Counted from the stretch's first letter, positions 9,004 to 18,128 are shown. The stretch: 64,000 nt of DNA from Fundidesulfovibrio magnetotacticus (GCF_013019105.1 NZ_BLTE01000009.1:124001-188000), one strand, 5' to 3'. Notes: generated from the letters alone by a model not told the origin. A program made the numbers and translations.

Positions 9004-10697
9004 ACGCGTGGATTCTTGCCGCGGAGGCCTTCGCGGTCTACGGGCTCGTGCTGTGGTCGCACTCGCTGCGTCACAGATATGGTCTGGCCTTTTTCTATGC
9101 CCTGTTGGGCAGCCTCACGGCCATCATGTCCTGGGTCACGGACGCCGGGGTTGCGGTGCAACTGGGCGACACCACCTATCTGGTGGGGTCCACGGTGTTC
9201 TACACGTCGCTGTTGCTGGGCGTGTTCGTGGTCTACGTGTTCGATGGCCCCCGGGCCACGCGGGTGGCCATCCTCACGGTGGTGGGCGTCTCGGCGCTGG
9301 TGCCGCTCATCTCCGTGGTCCTGCATCTTCAAACGAAGATTTCCAGCACCGTGCCCCTGGCGCTGGTGCCCATCCCGAGTCTGCGCGTCAACATGGCCTC
9401 GGTGCTCACCACGCTGGGGGACCTGCTGTTCCTGGCCATCAGCTGGGAGTTTCTACACGACAAGAAGCGGGCGCTCCCCCTGGCGGCCAAGGCGTTTTTG
9501 ACGCTCCTGGGCGTGATGTGGCTCGACGTGGCGCTCTTCAACACGGCTGCGTTCCTGGGGTCCGGCAACTATCTTTCCATCATGACCGGGACACTGACGA
9601 GCCGTCTGGTGATCTGCGCGTTCGCGGCCCCGATCCTCTGGGCCTACCTGAGCTGGCAGAACGCCATCACGGGCGTGGAGATGCCGCACCGGCCGGTTTT
9701 CGCCATCCTGCAGGAACTCTCGGAGGTGCGCGTGGAGCTTCAGACCGCACGCGAGGAGATCAAGCGGCGCATGCAGGTGGAGGCCGCCCTACTGAAAAGC
9801 GAGCGGCGCTACCGGCAGCTGATCCTCAACGCCTCCGAGCCCATCGCGGTGGTGCACAGCGGGCTCTACGCCCTGCACAACGCGCGCCTTCTGGAGCTGA
9901 CGGGGCTCTCCGAAACCGACGCCCGCACGGCCACCTTCGAGGACTTCGTGCACCCCGCCCAGCGCGCCCAGGTCCGCCAGGTCCTGGACCAGGCCCTGGC
10001 CCGGCACGGGCTGTCCAAATCCCTGGAGTTCAAGGCCGTGCGCGGTTCGGGGGACCTCATCGACGTGCAGGCCAACATCGTGGGCATCGATTGGGACGGC
10101 GACGGGGCCGTGCTGGTGTTCCTCCACGACGTCACCGAGCAGCGCCGCGCCGAGGACAGGCTCCGGGCCGACGCCACCATGGACCAGCTCACGGGGGTGC
10201 TCAACCGCCGGGGGTTCATCGAGAGCGCCGAGGCCAAGGCGGAGCGGCTCCAGCGTGAGCGCCGGGGCTATACCGTGCTCTACCTGGACGTGGACCGTTT
10301 CAAGGAAGTCAACGACGCCCACGGCCACCTGACCGGCGACAAGGTGCTCCGGGAGGTGGCCCGCGCCGCGCGCGACCAGATCCGTGAGGGCGACGTGCTG
10401 GGCCGCGTGGGCGGCGACGAGTTCGCCGTGCTGCTCGCGGGCTCGTGTTCCAGGGAAGCCCGGTCGGTGGGCCAGCGCATCGTGGAGCGCATCCCCGGAG
10501 CGTGCCGCGAAGGCGAGGCGGCCTGCTCCGTCACCGTGAGCCTCGGCGTGGCCAGCCTGGAGCCGGGGATGGAGGAATCCTTGCATCAGGTGCTGGACAG
10601 GGCCGACAAGGCCATGCTGGCGGCCAAACGCGACGGGCGCGACAGGGTGCGCGTCCACGGCGACGCCCCCGCGCCCGACAAGGATTCCGGGAGCTGA
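9000..10697 (+). CDS. Membrane-anchored PAS-GGDEF diguanylate cyclase
   Basis: Makes cyclic di-GMP from two GTP. Of 565 residues, about 1-225 form six or seven membrane helices resembling a VUT/transport-like sensory module. A short coiled coil follows (RVELQTAREEIKRRMQVEAA), then a PAS domain (about 270-390) and a GGDEF domain (about 400-560). The active site reads GGDEF, intact. The product-inhibition site REGD lies exactly five residues before it, so feedback control is expected. DATMDQLTGVLNRRGF marks the start of the catalytic domain. It overlaps rsmE by four bases and precedes rarA by three. The signal sensed by the membrane part is unknown. Confidence 0.9.
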   Translation: MNAWILAAEAFAVYGLVLWSHSLRHRYGLAFFYALLGSLTAIMSWVTDAGVAVQLGDTTYLVGSTVFYTSLLLGVFVVYVFDGPRATRVAILTVVGVSALVPLISVVLHLQTKISSTVPLALVPIPSLRVNMASVLTTLGDLLFLAISWEFLHDKKRALPLAAKAFLTLLGVMWLDVALFNTAAFLGSGNYLSIMTGTLTSRLVICAFAAPILWAYLSWQNAITGVEMPHRPVFAILQELSEVRVELQTAREEIKRRMQVEAALLKSERRYRQLILNASEPIAVVHSGLYALHNARLLELTGLSETDARTATFEDFVHPAQRAQVRQVLDQALARHGLSKSLEFKAVRGSGDLIDVQANIVGIDWDGDGAVLVFLHDVTEQRRAEDRLRADATMDQLTGVLNRRGFIESAEAKAERLQRERRGYTVLYLDVDRFKEVNDAHGHLTGDKVLREVARAARDQIREGDVLGRVGGDEFAVLLAGSCSREARSVGQRIVERIPGACREGEAACSVTVSLGVASLEPGMEESLHQVLDRADKAMLAAKRDGRDRVRVHGDAPAPDKDSGS

Positions 10698-10700
10698 CCC

Positions 10701-11903
10701 ATGCCGCCCCTGGCACACGCCATCAGGCCCGCCTCGTTCGAGGAGTTCACGGGCCAGTCCCACGTGATCGCGCGCCTGGAAGGGATGCTTTCGGCCCCCA
10801 GGCTGCCCAGCATCCTCTTTTTCGGCCCGCCCGGGTGCGGCAAGTCCACCCTGGCGCTCCTGCTGGCCAAAGCCAAGGGCCTGCCCTACGTGCGCGTGAG
10901 CGCCCCGGAGGCGGGGCTTGCCGCCCTGCGCGGGCTCATCGCGGGCAAGGAAATCCTCATCCTGGACGAGCTGCACCGCTTCTCCAAGGCCCAGCAGGAC
11001 TTCTTCCTGCCGCTTCTGGAGCACGGCGACATCACCCTTCTGGCCACCACCACCGAAAACCCGTCCTTCTCCGTGACAAAGCAGCTGCTCTCGCGCCTGC
11101 ACGTGATGCGCCTGCGCTCCCTCTCCCACGGGGAGCTGGCCGTGGTGGCCCGCCGGGGCATGGAGGCCCTCCGCCTGGACCTGCCCCAGGAAAGCGTGGA
11201 CCTGCTCTGCTTCGCCTCGGGCGGCGACGCGCGCACGCTGCTCAACCTCCTGGAATACGCGGCCCAGCTGCCGCCCGAGAAGCGCGAGGCGGGCACACTC
11301 AAGCAGAACCTCCCCGAGCAGGTGCTGCGCGGCGACCGCGACGCGGACCAGCACTACGAACTGGCCAGCGCCTTCATCAAGTCGATCCGGGGCTCGGACC
11401 CGGACGCCGCCCTCTATTACCTGGCCTGCATGCTCGAATCCGGGGAGGATCCGCGCTTCGTCACGCGCAGGCTCATCCTCTCGGCCTCCGAGGACGTGGG
11501 CCTGGCCGATCCGCGCGCCCTGCCCCTGGCCGTGGCCTGCCAGCAGGCCGTGGAGATGGTGGGCATGCCCGAAGGGTTCATCCCCCTGGCCGAGACCACG
11601 GTCTACCTGGCCCTGGCCCCCAAGAGCAATTCGACCTACGCCGCCTATCTGGCCGCGCGCAAGGAGGTGCTGGCTCAGGGCGTGCGCCCCGTGCCCCTTC
11701 ACCTGCGCAACCCCTCGGCCAAGCTGCAGCGCCAGTGGGGCTTCGGAGAAGGCTACAAATACCCCCACGCCTACCCCGACGCCTGGGTGGAGCAGCGCTA
11801 CATGCCCGACGGCATGGACGGCGTGACCTTCTACCAGGAGAAGGGCATCGGCGAAGAGCCGAAGCTCGCTGCACGGATCAAGGCCCTGCGCAAGAAACAC
11901 TGA
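10701..11903 (+). CDS. rarA: Replication-associated recombination protein A (AAA+ ATPase)
   Basis: Clamp-loader-like AAA+ ATPase (MgsA/WRNIP1 family) acting at stalled replication forks. In 400 residues it has the Walker A GPPGCGKST (about residue 45), Walker B ILILDELHRF, the sensor-1 region TTTENPSFSV and Arg-finger area SRLHVMRLR. The C-terminal MgsA oligomerisation part contains SAFIKSIRGSDPDAALYYLA and RLILSASEDVGLADP. The start at 10701 follows the cyclase stop by three bases, so they probably share a transcript, though no functional link is known. Confidence 0.95.
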   Translation: MPPLAHAIRPASFEEFTGQSHVIARLEGMLSAPRLPSILFFGPPGCGKSTLALLLAKAKGLPYVRVSAPEAGLAALRGLIAGKEILILDELHRFSKAQQDFFLPLLEHGDITLLATTTENPSFSVTKQLLSRLHVMRLRSLSHGELAVVARRGMEALRLDLPQESVDLLCFASGGDARTLLNLLEYAAQLPPEKREAGTLKQNLPEQVLRGDRDADQHYELASAFIKSIRGSDPDAALYYLACMLESGEDPRFVTRRLILSASEDVGLADPRALPLAVACQQAVEMVGMPEGFIPLAETTVYLALAPKSNSTYAAYLAARKEVLAQGVRPVPLHLRNPSAKLQRQWGFGEGYKYPHAYPDAWVEQRYMPDGMDGVTFYQEKGIGEEPKLAARIKALRKKH

Positions 11904-11927
11904 GCCATTCCCCAAGGGACCATCACC

Positions 11928-12221
11928 ATGCAAGCAGATCAGACCTACCTGATGCTCTTCGAGCCCAATCGCCCCGACTTCCTCCAAACCATGACCGACG
12001 AGGAACGGTCCGTCATGACGGCGCATGGAGCGCACTGCCGGGAACTGGCCGCTCAAGGCCGCGTGGTGCTCCTGGGCGTGTGCACGGACGGCGCATACGG
12101 GGTGCTGGTGTTCCGCGCCCAATCTCCTGAAGAGTCGCGGGCGTTCTTCGAGGCCGATCCTGCCGTGCGCGCAGGCATCGTCACTCCCCGGCTGCATCCG
12201 TTCCAGGTAGCCATGCCCTGA
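11928..12221 (+). CDS. YciI-like small protein
   Basis: A 97-residue protein of the YciI / dimeric alpha-beta barrel type. It has the typical pattern of a central His (AHGAHCRELAAQGRVVLLG) and an Asp (VCTDGAYGVLVFRAQSPEE) followed by DPAVRAGIVTPRLHPFQV near the end. Members of this fold bind small ligands and some have enzymatic activity, but the substrate here is unknown. It begins 24 bases after rarA and 25 bases before the ion-channel gene, all in one direction. Confidence 0.75.
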   Translation: MQADQTYLMLFEPNRPDFLQTMTDEERSVMTAHGAHCRELAAQGRVVLLGVCTDGAYGVLVFRAQSPEESRAFFEADPAVRAGIVTPRLHPFQVAMP

Positions 12222-12246
12222 GCGCCCGGCGCCTGCAGGTCCACGC

Positions 12247-13065
12247 ATGCAACGAAAACGCCTGATCATCTACGGGAGCTGTTTCCTCCTTGCCTTGCTC
12301 ACCGGCACGGTGGGCTTTCACCTGATCGAGGGGCTGAGCCTCTTCGACGCGTTGTACTTCACCGTGATCACCATGGGCACCGTGGGCTACGGGGACATCC
12401 ACCCCTGGTCCACCGAGGGCAAGACGCTGGCCATGGTCCTGGTGTTCGCGGGAGTGGGCACGTTCGTGGCCGTGGCCGAGTCCGTGGCGGAATCGGTGTT
12501 CGCGGGCAAGGAGGAGCAGACCAAGCGCGAAAAGCGCAACATGATCCGGGGCATCTTCTTCTCCGACGTGGGGCTCGAGTTGCTCACCCGGCTCGTGCGG
12601 GCCGACCGCGACACGGCGGGGCTCTCGGAGGGCCTGCGCGTGGACGCCACGTGGGAACCATCCCGCTTCCGCCAGGCCTCGAAACTGCTGGAGGGCCACG
12701 ATTTCGCCCTGGACCCGCACCGTCTGGACATGAACGCCCTGCGCGCCCTTCTGGCCGAAAAGTCCGACCTGCTCCTGCGGCTGCTGGAAAACCCCAGCAT
12801 AGGGGAGCACGAGGCCTTCTCGGACACCCTGCGCGCCATCTACCATCTGCGCGACGAGCTCATGTGCCGCCCGCCAGACCTGGACTCTCTTCCCGAGAGC
12901 GACCTGCGCCACCTGGCCGGGGACGCAAGCCGGGTCTACGGGCTGATCAGCGCCCAGTGGATCACCTACACGGGCTACCTCAAGGCCAGCTACCCCTACC
13001 TCTTCTACCTGGCCGCGCGCACCAACCCCTTCAACCCCGAGGCCAGCGTCATCGTGCGGGGATAA
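12247..13065 (+). CDS. Two-helix potassium channel with unusual C-terminal domain
   Basis: Ion channel of 272 residues. TM1 is about residues 6-28, the pore helix and selectivity filter (TMGTVGYGD) about 38-54, and TM2 about 60-85. The TVGYGD filter indicates K+ selectivity. The remaining ~185 residues are cytosolic, charged and helical. They lack the GxGxxG nucleotide-binding motif of an RCK/TrkA domain, so gating is likely by something else. The C-terminal part (DLRHLAGDASRVYGLISAQW, then a Tyr-rich tail) is not familiar to me. The start is the ATG at 12247. It is the last gene of the rarA run. Confidence 0.85.
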   Translation: MQRKRLIIYGSCFLLALLTGTVGFHLIEGLSLFDALYFTVITMGTVGYGDIHPWSTEGKTLAMVLVFAGVGTFVAVAESVAESVFAGKEEQTKREKRNMIRGIFFSDVGLELLTRLVRADRDTAGLSEGLRVDATWEPSRFRQASKLLEGHDFALDPHRLDMNALRALLAEKSDLLLRLLENPSIGEHEAFSDTLRAIYHLRDELMCRPPDLDSLPESDLRHLAGDASRVYGLISAQWITYTGYLKASYPYLFYLAARTNPFNPEASVIVRG

Positions 13066-13111
13066 CGGGGTTGACCGGCATTTGACGACTTGCATGGTTC
13101 CTAAACTTTAT

Positions 13112-13139
13112 CTTGCATGAGAACGAAAGTGCCTATAAA
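13112..13139 (+). promoter_or_regulatory. Candidate promoter for the radical SAM gene
   Basis: CTTGCA (13112-13117), a 16-base spacer and TATAAA (13134-13139) in an AT-rich patch. It would leave a ~200-base leader before the ATG at 13346, in which I see no known riboswitch. The 280-base gap 13066-13345 holds nothing else I can name. Confidence 0.4.
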
Positions 13140-13345
13140 TTATTGCCGCCTTCTCTGGGGCGGTATGGGGCATTCCACGGACCTACCGGGCCATCCTCCA
13201 CCTCTGTCTCCCCTCTCTGCCACAGTCGACTGGGTTCCTGTTCCGTTTGTTTCTGCATTCAGGTCCTGACGTGGCGTTTCGTGGAGGCATGGATTCCCCC
13301 CCTACCTGGCGGCAAACAGCGGAGATCACTTTCAGGGAGAAACCG

Positions 13346-15391
13346 ATGCGTGACAGACTCAGAGTCGCACTGTGCGATCTTCGCCACACCACCTGTGGCA
13401 TCCACTCCACCTATGTACCCATCGGCATCGGCTACATCGGCGCACACTTGATTGGAACGTTCGGCTCCGACAAGATAGATCTGCGCCTCTATACCGATGT
13501 CGACACCCTGATGAACGACATCCAGTCATGGCGTCCCGAGGTGGTGGGGGTCTCTAACTATTGCTGGAACTCCAATCTGTCCTACAGCATGCTCGCCTTC
13601 GCCAAGAAGGTGAACCCGGAGACGCTCTGTGTCATGGGCGGGCCGGACGTTCCCGACGAACCCGGCGAGTGCCTGGAATACATGACCCAGCGCCCCGCCC
13701 TGGATTTCTACGTTCACGATCACTTCAACGGGGAGCAATCCTTCGTCGATCTCGTGCAGGCGGTTTATTTCGGACCGTCGGGCCTGGCTGGCGTCCAGGA
13801 AGCCCCTACTCTGGGGAGCATGTGCATCTCGCCTTCCACGCGCCAACTGCTTCGCGGAGAGCGCCAGAAAATCAACAAGAAACTAGACTTCATCGCCTCG
13901 CCGTATCTCATGGGCATTCTGGACAAGTGGCTCTCCGACAAATACGTCCCGTCACTCCAAACGACCAGAGGCTGCCCCTATTTCTGCGCCTATTGCCATA
14001 CGGGCTCCAACCTGAAGGGACATGCCGAATTCAGCGCGGAACGCATCAAGCGGGAAATTGATTACATCTTCGCCAGGACCTCGAAGATCAACAGCAACAG
14101 ACTGGCTATCTTCGATTCAAACTTCGGCACCACGAAGCACGACTACGAGATCGCCGAACACCTGCAAAAGTACGTCCTCGAAACGAACTGGCCCCTCTTC
14201 ATCGATTCGGAAACATCCAAGGTCAATCCGGACAGGGCCTTCGCCATCACGAAAATGCTCGGCCACCGGTTCAGGTATGGTCTCTCCCGACAGACCATGA
14301 ACAAGACCACTGAGGCGATCATCAAAAGGACCAACATTCCGTTGGACAAGTGTTTTTCCATTGCCCGGGAACTCAAGGTCATGGGACAAGATCCCATCGT
14401 TTGCGAGATCATCGTGCCCATGCCTGAAGAGACCCTGGCCTCCTACATCGATGGGCAGAGACAACTAGTGGACGCCGGCATCAACCCCGGAGCCACGTAC
14501 ACCACCATGATGCTCAAGGGCACCCCCCTCGCTTCACCCGAGTTTCGAGCGCGCTACGGCATGAAAACCAAATACCGCCTTCTCCCTCGCCAATTTGGAG
14601 AATACGACGGGAAGCGGGTCTTCGAGATCGAAGAAGTGTGCATAGCAACCAACACACTCTCGTTCGAGGATTACAAGTACATCCGCATCTTCACCCTGCT
14701 TGTGGAAACCGTCTGTTGCGAGCAAATGTCCTTCATCCTGCGGCATGCCCGGGAAGCCGGAGTGGGCATGTTCGACTACACCTTGGCTCTGTGTGACGAC
14801 ATAGTGAAAGGCCTCTCCCCCATGTCGCCCATCTTCGAGGCCTTCATCGACGAGACACGCTCCGAACTCTTCGACTCCCCACAGGCCATCCAAGACTTCT
14901 TCTCCACCGACGAAAATTTCAATGCCCTTCTCGCGGGGAAACTCGGCGACAACCTCATTCGCAAGTATCTGAGCAAGATCTTCTTCCAAGACTGGAACAT
15001 TCTTGTGGATTATTTCTACAACAAGCTCCTTGCAATGGCCCATGATCGGCTCTCCGCCAATGACAGGGAATGCCTTGACGCAGCACGCCGCTTCGCTCAG
15101 CGGACCATGCGCCTCAACCGCCTTTTCGTCGACGCTTCGGCCGTGAACGAATCCACCAGCATGGTCCTGCCGTGCGATGTCCTTGCCTGGCACACAAACC
15201 CCTCGGCCAAGCTCACCGACTACCACAGACCGGCAGAATACGTCTTGGGTTACGACAAGGAACACTGCCTCAAGCTCATCGATGAACTCCGCAACATCCA
15301 CAAGACCTCGGACCCCGAACATCTCGTGGGCAACCTGTTGTGGCGCAACTGGAAGGTCAGGGAATTCTGGGCATTCAAGCAGATTAACTAG
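13346..15391 (+). CDS. B12-binding-domain radical SAM protein
   Basis: A 681-residue radical SAM enzyme with an N-terminal cobalamin-binding-like Rossmann domain (about 1-150; IGIGYIGAHLIG, VGVSNYCWNSN, CVMGGPDVPDEPGE). The radical SAM core follows, with the cluster motif CPYFCAYC (Cys 210, 214, 217). There is then a ~250-residue helical C-terminal extension that I do not recognise. AGGGAGA lies just before the ATG at 13346. Base composition differs from its neighbours: one sampled line (14101-14160) is 31/60 G+C, against 43/60 in nadA (16981-17040). This suggests transfer. The gene stands alone; the substrate (methylation or other radical chemistry) is unknown. Confidence 0.85.
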   Translation: MRDRLRVALCDLRHTTCGIHSTYVPIGIGYIGAHLIGTFGSDKIDLRLYTDVDTLMNDIQSWRPEVVGVSNYCWNSNLSYSMLAFAKKVNPETLCVMGGPDVPDEPGECLEYMTQRPALDFYVHDHFNGEQSFVDLVQAVYFGPSGLAGVQEAPTLGSMCISPSTRQLLRGERQKINKKLDFIASPYLMGILDKWLSDKYVPSLQTTRGCPYFCAYCHTGSNLKGHAEFSAERIKREIDYIFARTSKINSNRLAIFDSNFGTTKHDYEIAEHLQKYVLETNWPLFIDSETSKVNPDRAFAITKMLGHRFRYGLSRQTMNKTTEAIIKRTNIPLDKCFSIARELKVMGQDPIVCEIIVPMPEETLASYIDGQRQLVDAGINPGATYTTMMLKGTPLASPEFRARYGMKTKYRLLPRQFGEYDGKRVFEIEEVCIATNTLSFEDYKYIRIFTLLVETVCCEQMSFILRHAREAGVGMFDYTLALCDDIVKGLSPMSPIFEAFIDETRSELFDSPQAIQDFFSTDENFNALLAGKLGDNLIRKYLSKIFFQDWNILVDYFYNKLLAMAHDRLSANDRECLDAARRFAQRTMRLNRLFVDASAVNESTSMVLPCDVLAWHTNPSAKLTDYHRPAEYVLGYDKEHCLKLIDELRNIHKTSDPEHLVGNLLWRNWKVREFWAFKQIN

Positions 15392-15599
15392 ACTGAGCTG
15401 TAGCGTACCACCGTCTGAACGAGCCACGCCGCCCAACGGTGCGTCGGCTCGTTCGAGACGGACGCAATGGAAGCCTCCCGAGCACACATCACAAGCGTTT
15501 CGTCAGTGACGCATCCGATACCTGCCGGGGGGCTTCCTTATGACCAAGCACTTCTCTTTCCGGCGAGTTTCCTTCGAAGCCCGGCGTCCGCTTCCAACT
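15392..15599 (+). other. Gap between radical SAM gene and NAD operon
   Basis: AT-richer non-coding stretch. It holds a hairpin at 15420-15451 (next entry) and a longer-range pairing GGAAGCC(15471)/GGGGGGCTTCC(15527). No gene-like frame is convincing. Confidence 0.4.
15420..15451 (+). terminator. Hairpin after the radical SAM gene
   Basis: CGAGCC-ACGC pairs with GCGT-C-GGCTCG (one bulged base) around an 11-base loop, 29 bases after the stop. Only a short T pair follows, so it may be a weak terminator. Confidence 0.4.
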
Positions 15600-15617
15600 T
15601 TGTGACAAGATTCACCC
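15600..15617 (+). promoter_or_regulatory. Rex-like redox operator upstream of nadC
   Basis: TTGTGA-CAAGAT-TCACCC matches the TTGTGA-N6-TCACAA dyad bound by the NADH/NAD+ sensor Rex at 10 of 12 informative positions. It lies about 42 bases before the nadC start, a position suited to repression. Assignment is by pattern only. Confidence 0.4.
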
Positions 15618-15658
15618 CCCTTCATCTCTGGGGCGTTTGGTGCTAATCGCCTCATATC

Positions 15659-16576
15659 ATGACTTCCTTCCAGGACTTCTTCACCGGCAAGGCCCTGGCC
15701 TTCCTCCACCGCGCCGCGGACCTGGCCTTGGACGAGGACGGCCCCGACCTCACCGCACGCGCCGTCTTCTCACCCACGGACCGCCTCACGGCCCGCATCC
15801 GCGCCAAGGAACCCACGCTCGTGGCGGGCCTGCCCATGGCCGACGTGGTCTTCGAGCGCATGGGCATCCTGGAGGCAGTGGCCCGGGTCTACCACGCCCA
15901 GGACGGCGATCTGGCCCTGCCCGACGGGGCGTCGCCCCCCTGTTCCGAGGCGGCCCGGCGCGCCCGGCGCGGCCCCGTGGTGGCCGTGTTCGAAGGCCCG
16001 GCCGAGGGCCTGCTCAAGGCGGAACGGGTTATCCTCAACTTCCTGTGCCACCTCTCGGGCATCGCCAACCTCACGGCCCGCTACGTCTCGGCCCTGGAGG
16101 GCTCGCGCACCCGCCTGCTGGACACCCGCAAGACCCTTCCCGGCCTGCGCTACCCCGAAAAATACGCCGTGCGCGTGGGCGGCGGCCACAACCATCGCAT
16201 GGACCTGGCCGTGATGCTCATGCTCAAGGACAACCACGTGGACCGCGCCGGGGGCGTGCCCCAGGCCGTGGAGGCCGTGCGCCGCTCCCTGCCCCGGGAC
16301 TGCCCGCCCCTGGAGGTGGAATGCCGCTCCCTGGACGAGGTGCGCCAAGCCGTGGCCCTGCGGCCCGAACGCATCATGCTCGACAACATGGACATGGAAA
16401 CCATGCGCCATGCCCTGGAGACCATCCCGCCGGGCATCGAGACCGAACTCTCCGGCGGTGTGAGCCTGGAACAGCTTCCCCAACTGGCCCGCCTGGGGGC
16501 GGATTTCGTCTCCGTGGGCCGAATCACCCACTCCGCTCCCTACGCGGACTACAGCATGCAACTGGACAAGGCCTGA
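15659..16576 (+). CDS. nadC: Nicotinate-nucleotide diphosphorylase (carboxylating)
   Basis: Converts quinolinate and PRPP to nicotinate mononucleotide, CO2 and PPi, the third step of de novo NAD synthesis. The 305-residue protein has TRKTLPGLRYPEKYAVRVGG with GGHNHRMDL (quinolinate/PRPP site), MLKDNHVD and the C-terminal barrel motif IETELSGGVSLEQLPQLA. It is slightly longer than usual (about 280-300) owing to a 20-residue insertion rich in Arg/Ala around residues 90-110. No clear ribosome-binding site precedes the ATG at 15659. nadA starts five bases after its stop. Confidence 0.95.
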   Translation: MTSFQDFFTGKALAFLHRAADLALDEDGPDLTARAVFSPTDRLTARIRAKEPTLVAGLPMADVVFERMGILEAVARVYHAQDGDLALPDGASPPCSEAARRARRGPVVAVFEGPAEGLLKAERVILNFLCHLSGIANLTARYVSALEGSRTRLLDTRKTLPGLRYPEKYAVRVGGGHNHRMDLAVMLMLKDNHVDRAGGVPQAVEAVRRSLPRDCPPLEVECRSLDEVRQAVALRPERIMLDNMDMETMRHALETIPPGIETELSGGVSLEQLPQLARLGADFVSVGRITHSAPYADYSMQLDKA

Positions 16577-16580
16577 CACC

Positions 16581-17627
16581 ATGAGCGATTCCAAAGACTT
16601 CGACACCATCGAGAGCGTCCGCGCCCGCCTGGGCAAGGATCTGGTCATCCTGGCCCACCACTACATGTCCGACGCCGTGGCCCGCCACGCCGACCACACC
16701 GGCGACTCCCTGGAACTCTCCCGCCGCGTGCCTGGCCTGGAGGCCCGCTACATCGTTTTCTGCGGGGTATTCTTCATGGCCGAGACGGCGGCCATCCTGG
16801 CCAAGCCCGGCCAGAAGGTGCTCATCCCGGAGATGAACTCCCGCTGCGTCATGTCGGACATGGCCCCGGCCTGGCTGGCCGCCAAGGTGCTGGACCGCCT
16901 GGAAGAAGGCGGCCTGACGGCCACGCCCCTCACCTACGTGAACTCCTCGGCGGCCGTGAAGGCCCTGGTGGGCGCGCGCGGCGGCTCGGTGTGCACCTCG
17001 GCCAACGCCAAGACCATGCTCTCCTGGGCCATGGCCCGGGGCGGCCACACCCTCTTTCTCCCCGACGTGCGCCTGGGCCTCAATGCCGCTGACTGGATCG
17101 CCCTGCCCAAGGAAGACCGCAACATCCTGGACATCCGCGAGCACGGCCAGGCCATCGACCTGGAACGCGCCCGCCGCGCGAAGCTCCTGCTGTGGCCCGG
17201 CCAGTGCGTCATCCACTCGCGCTTCAAGCCCGAATCCATCCGCAAGGCCCGTGCCGAATCGCCCGGCTGTCTGGTGGTGGTGCACCCCGAATGCCACCCC
17301 AACACCGTGGCCCTGGCCGACGCCTGCGGCTCCACGTCGCTGATCATCCGCTTCGTGGCCGAAGCCCCCGAGGGTTCCACCGTCTACGTGGGCACCGAAT
17401 TCAACCTGGTGAACCGCCTGGCCCAACAGTACAGCGGCGTGAAGGTGGTGCGCCCGCTGCTCCACTCCACCTGCTCCAACATGGAGAAGATCACCGAGCC
17501 CAACCTCGCCAGGCTTCTGGAAAACCTGGACGGTTCGCCCTCGGTGGAGGTGGACGAAGCCCTCAAGGAACCGGCGAAGCTGGCCCTGCAACGCATGCTG
17601 GACGCCTGCGCGCCGAAGAAAGGCTGA
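16581..17627 (+). CDS. nadA: Quinolinate synthase A (4Fe-4S)
   Basis: Condenses iminoaspartate with dihydroxyacetone phosphate to quinolinate using an oxygen-sensitive [4Fe-4S] cluster. In 348 residues the three ligand cysteines are visible in FCGVFFMAETA, VVVHPECHPNT and LLHSTCSNMEK. The substrate motifs LAHHYMSDAVARHADHTGDS and CTSANAKTML are also present. It follows nadC by four bases and precedes ybaK by seven, making a tight operon whose last gene, nadB, supplies its substrate. Confidence 0.97.
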   Translation: MSDSKDFDTIESVRARLGKDLVILAHHYMSDAVARHADHTGDSLELSRRVPGLEARYIVFCGVFFMAETAAILAKPGQKVLIPEMNSRCVMSDMAPAWLAAKVLDRLEEGGLTATPLTYVNSSAAVKALVGARGGSVCTSANAKTMLSWAMARGGHTLFLPDVRLGLNAADWIALPKEDRNILDIREHGQAIDLERARRAKLLLWPGQCVIHSRFKPESIRKARAESPGCLVVVHPECHPNTVALADACGSTSLIIRFVAEAPEGSTVYVGTEFNLVNRLAQQYSGVKVVRPLLHSTCSNMEKITEPNLARLLENLDGSPSVEVDEALKEPAKLALQRMLDACAPKKG

Positions 17628-17634
17628 ACCCGCC

Positions 17635-18111
17635 GTGGCCAAGCCCCCGGCCACCCCGGCCACCCAGTTGCTCAAGGCCCGCAAGGTGGCCTTCACGGCC
17701 AGGCCCTACGACTACGTGGACCACGGCGGCACCGGACGCGCCGCCAGCGAGTTGGGCGTGGACGAGCACGCCGTGGTGAAGACCCTGGTCTTCGAGGACG
17801 AATCCGGGCGGCCGTTCCTCGTGCTCATGCACGGCGACCGCGAGGTGTCGCTCAAGGAGCTGGCCCGCCAGATGGGTGTGAAGTCCGTTACGCCCTGCGC
17901 GCCGGAGGCCGCCCAGCGCCACACCGGCTATCTGGTGGGGGGCATCTCGCCTTTCGCCACGCGCAAGCCCTTGCCGGTGTGCTTGGAAAAGAGCATCCTC
18001 GCCCTGCCCCGCGTGCTGGTGAACGCGGGGCGGCGCGGCGTGCTGGTGGAAATCGAGCCCCGCGTGTTCCAGGAACTTCTGTCCGTCACGCCAGTCGAGG
18101 CGGGCCGCTAG
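17635..18111 (+). CDS. ybaK: YbaK/EbsC-type Cys-tRNA(Pro) deacylase
   Basis: A 158-residue editing-domain protein that hydrolyses mischarged Cys-tRNA(Pro). Family features are the opening TPATQLLKARKVAFTARPYD, VVKTLVFEDESGRPFLVLMHGDREVSLKELAR (including the catalytic Lys of VVKTL) and the loop GYLVGGISPFATRKPLPV. The start is GTG at 17635, seven bases after the nadA stop. It lies inside the NAD operon, though its known role is translation quality control; the link may be only co-expression. Confidence 0.9.
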   Translation: MAKPPATPATQLLKARKVAFTARPYDYVDHGGTGRAASELGVDEHAVVKTLVFEDESGRPFLVLMHGDREVSLKELARQMGVKSVTPCAPEAAQRHTGYLVGGISPFATRKPLPVCLEKSILALPRVLVNAGRRGVLVEIEPRVFQELLSVTPVEAGR

Positions 18112-18128
18112 CCAGGCCGGGAGGCCCC

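Noticed and set aside
9789-12269. Long minus-strand open frame over the cyclase, rarA and YciI-like genes
   Set aside because: Antisense to three recognised genes; low-complexity translation with no domain.
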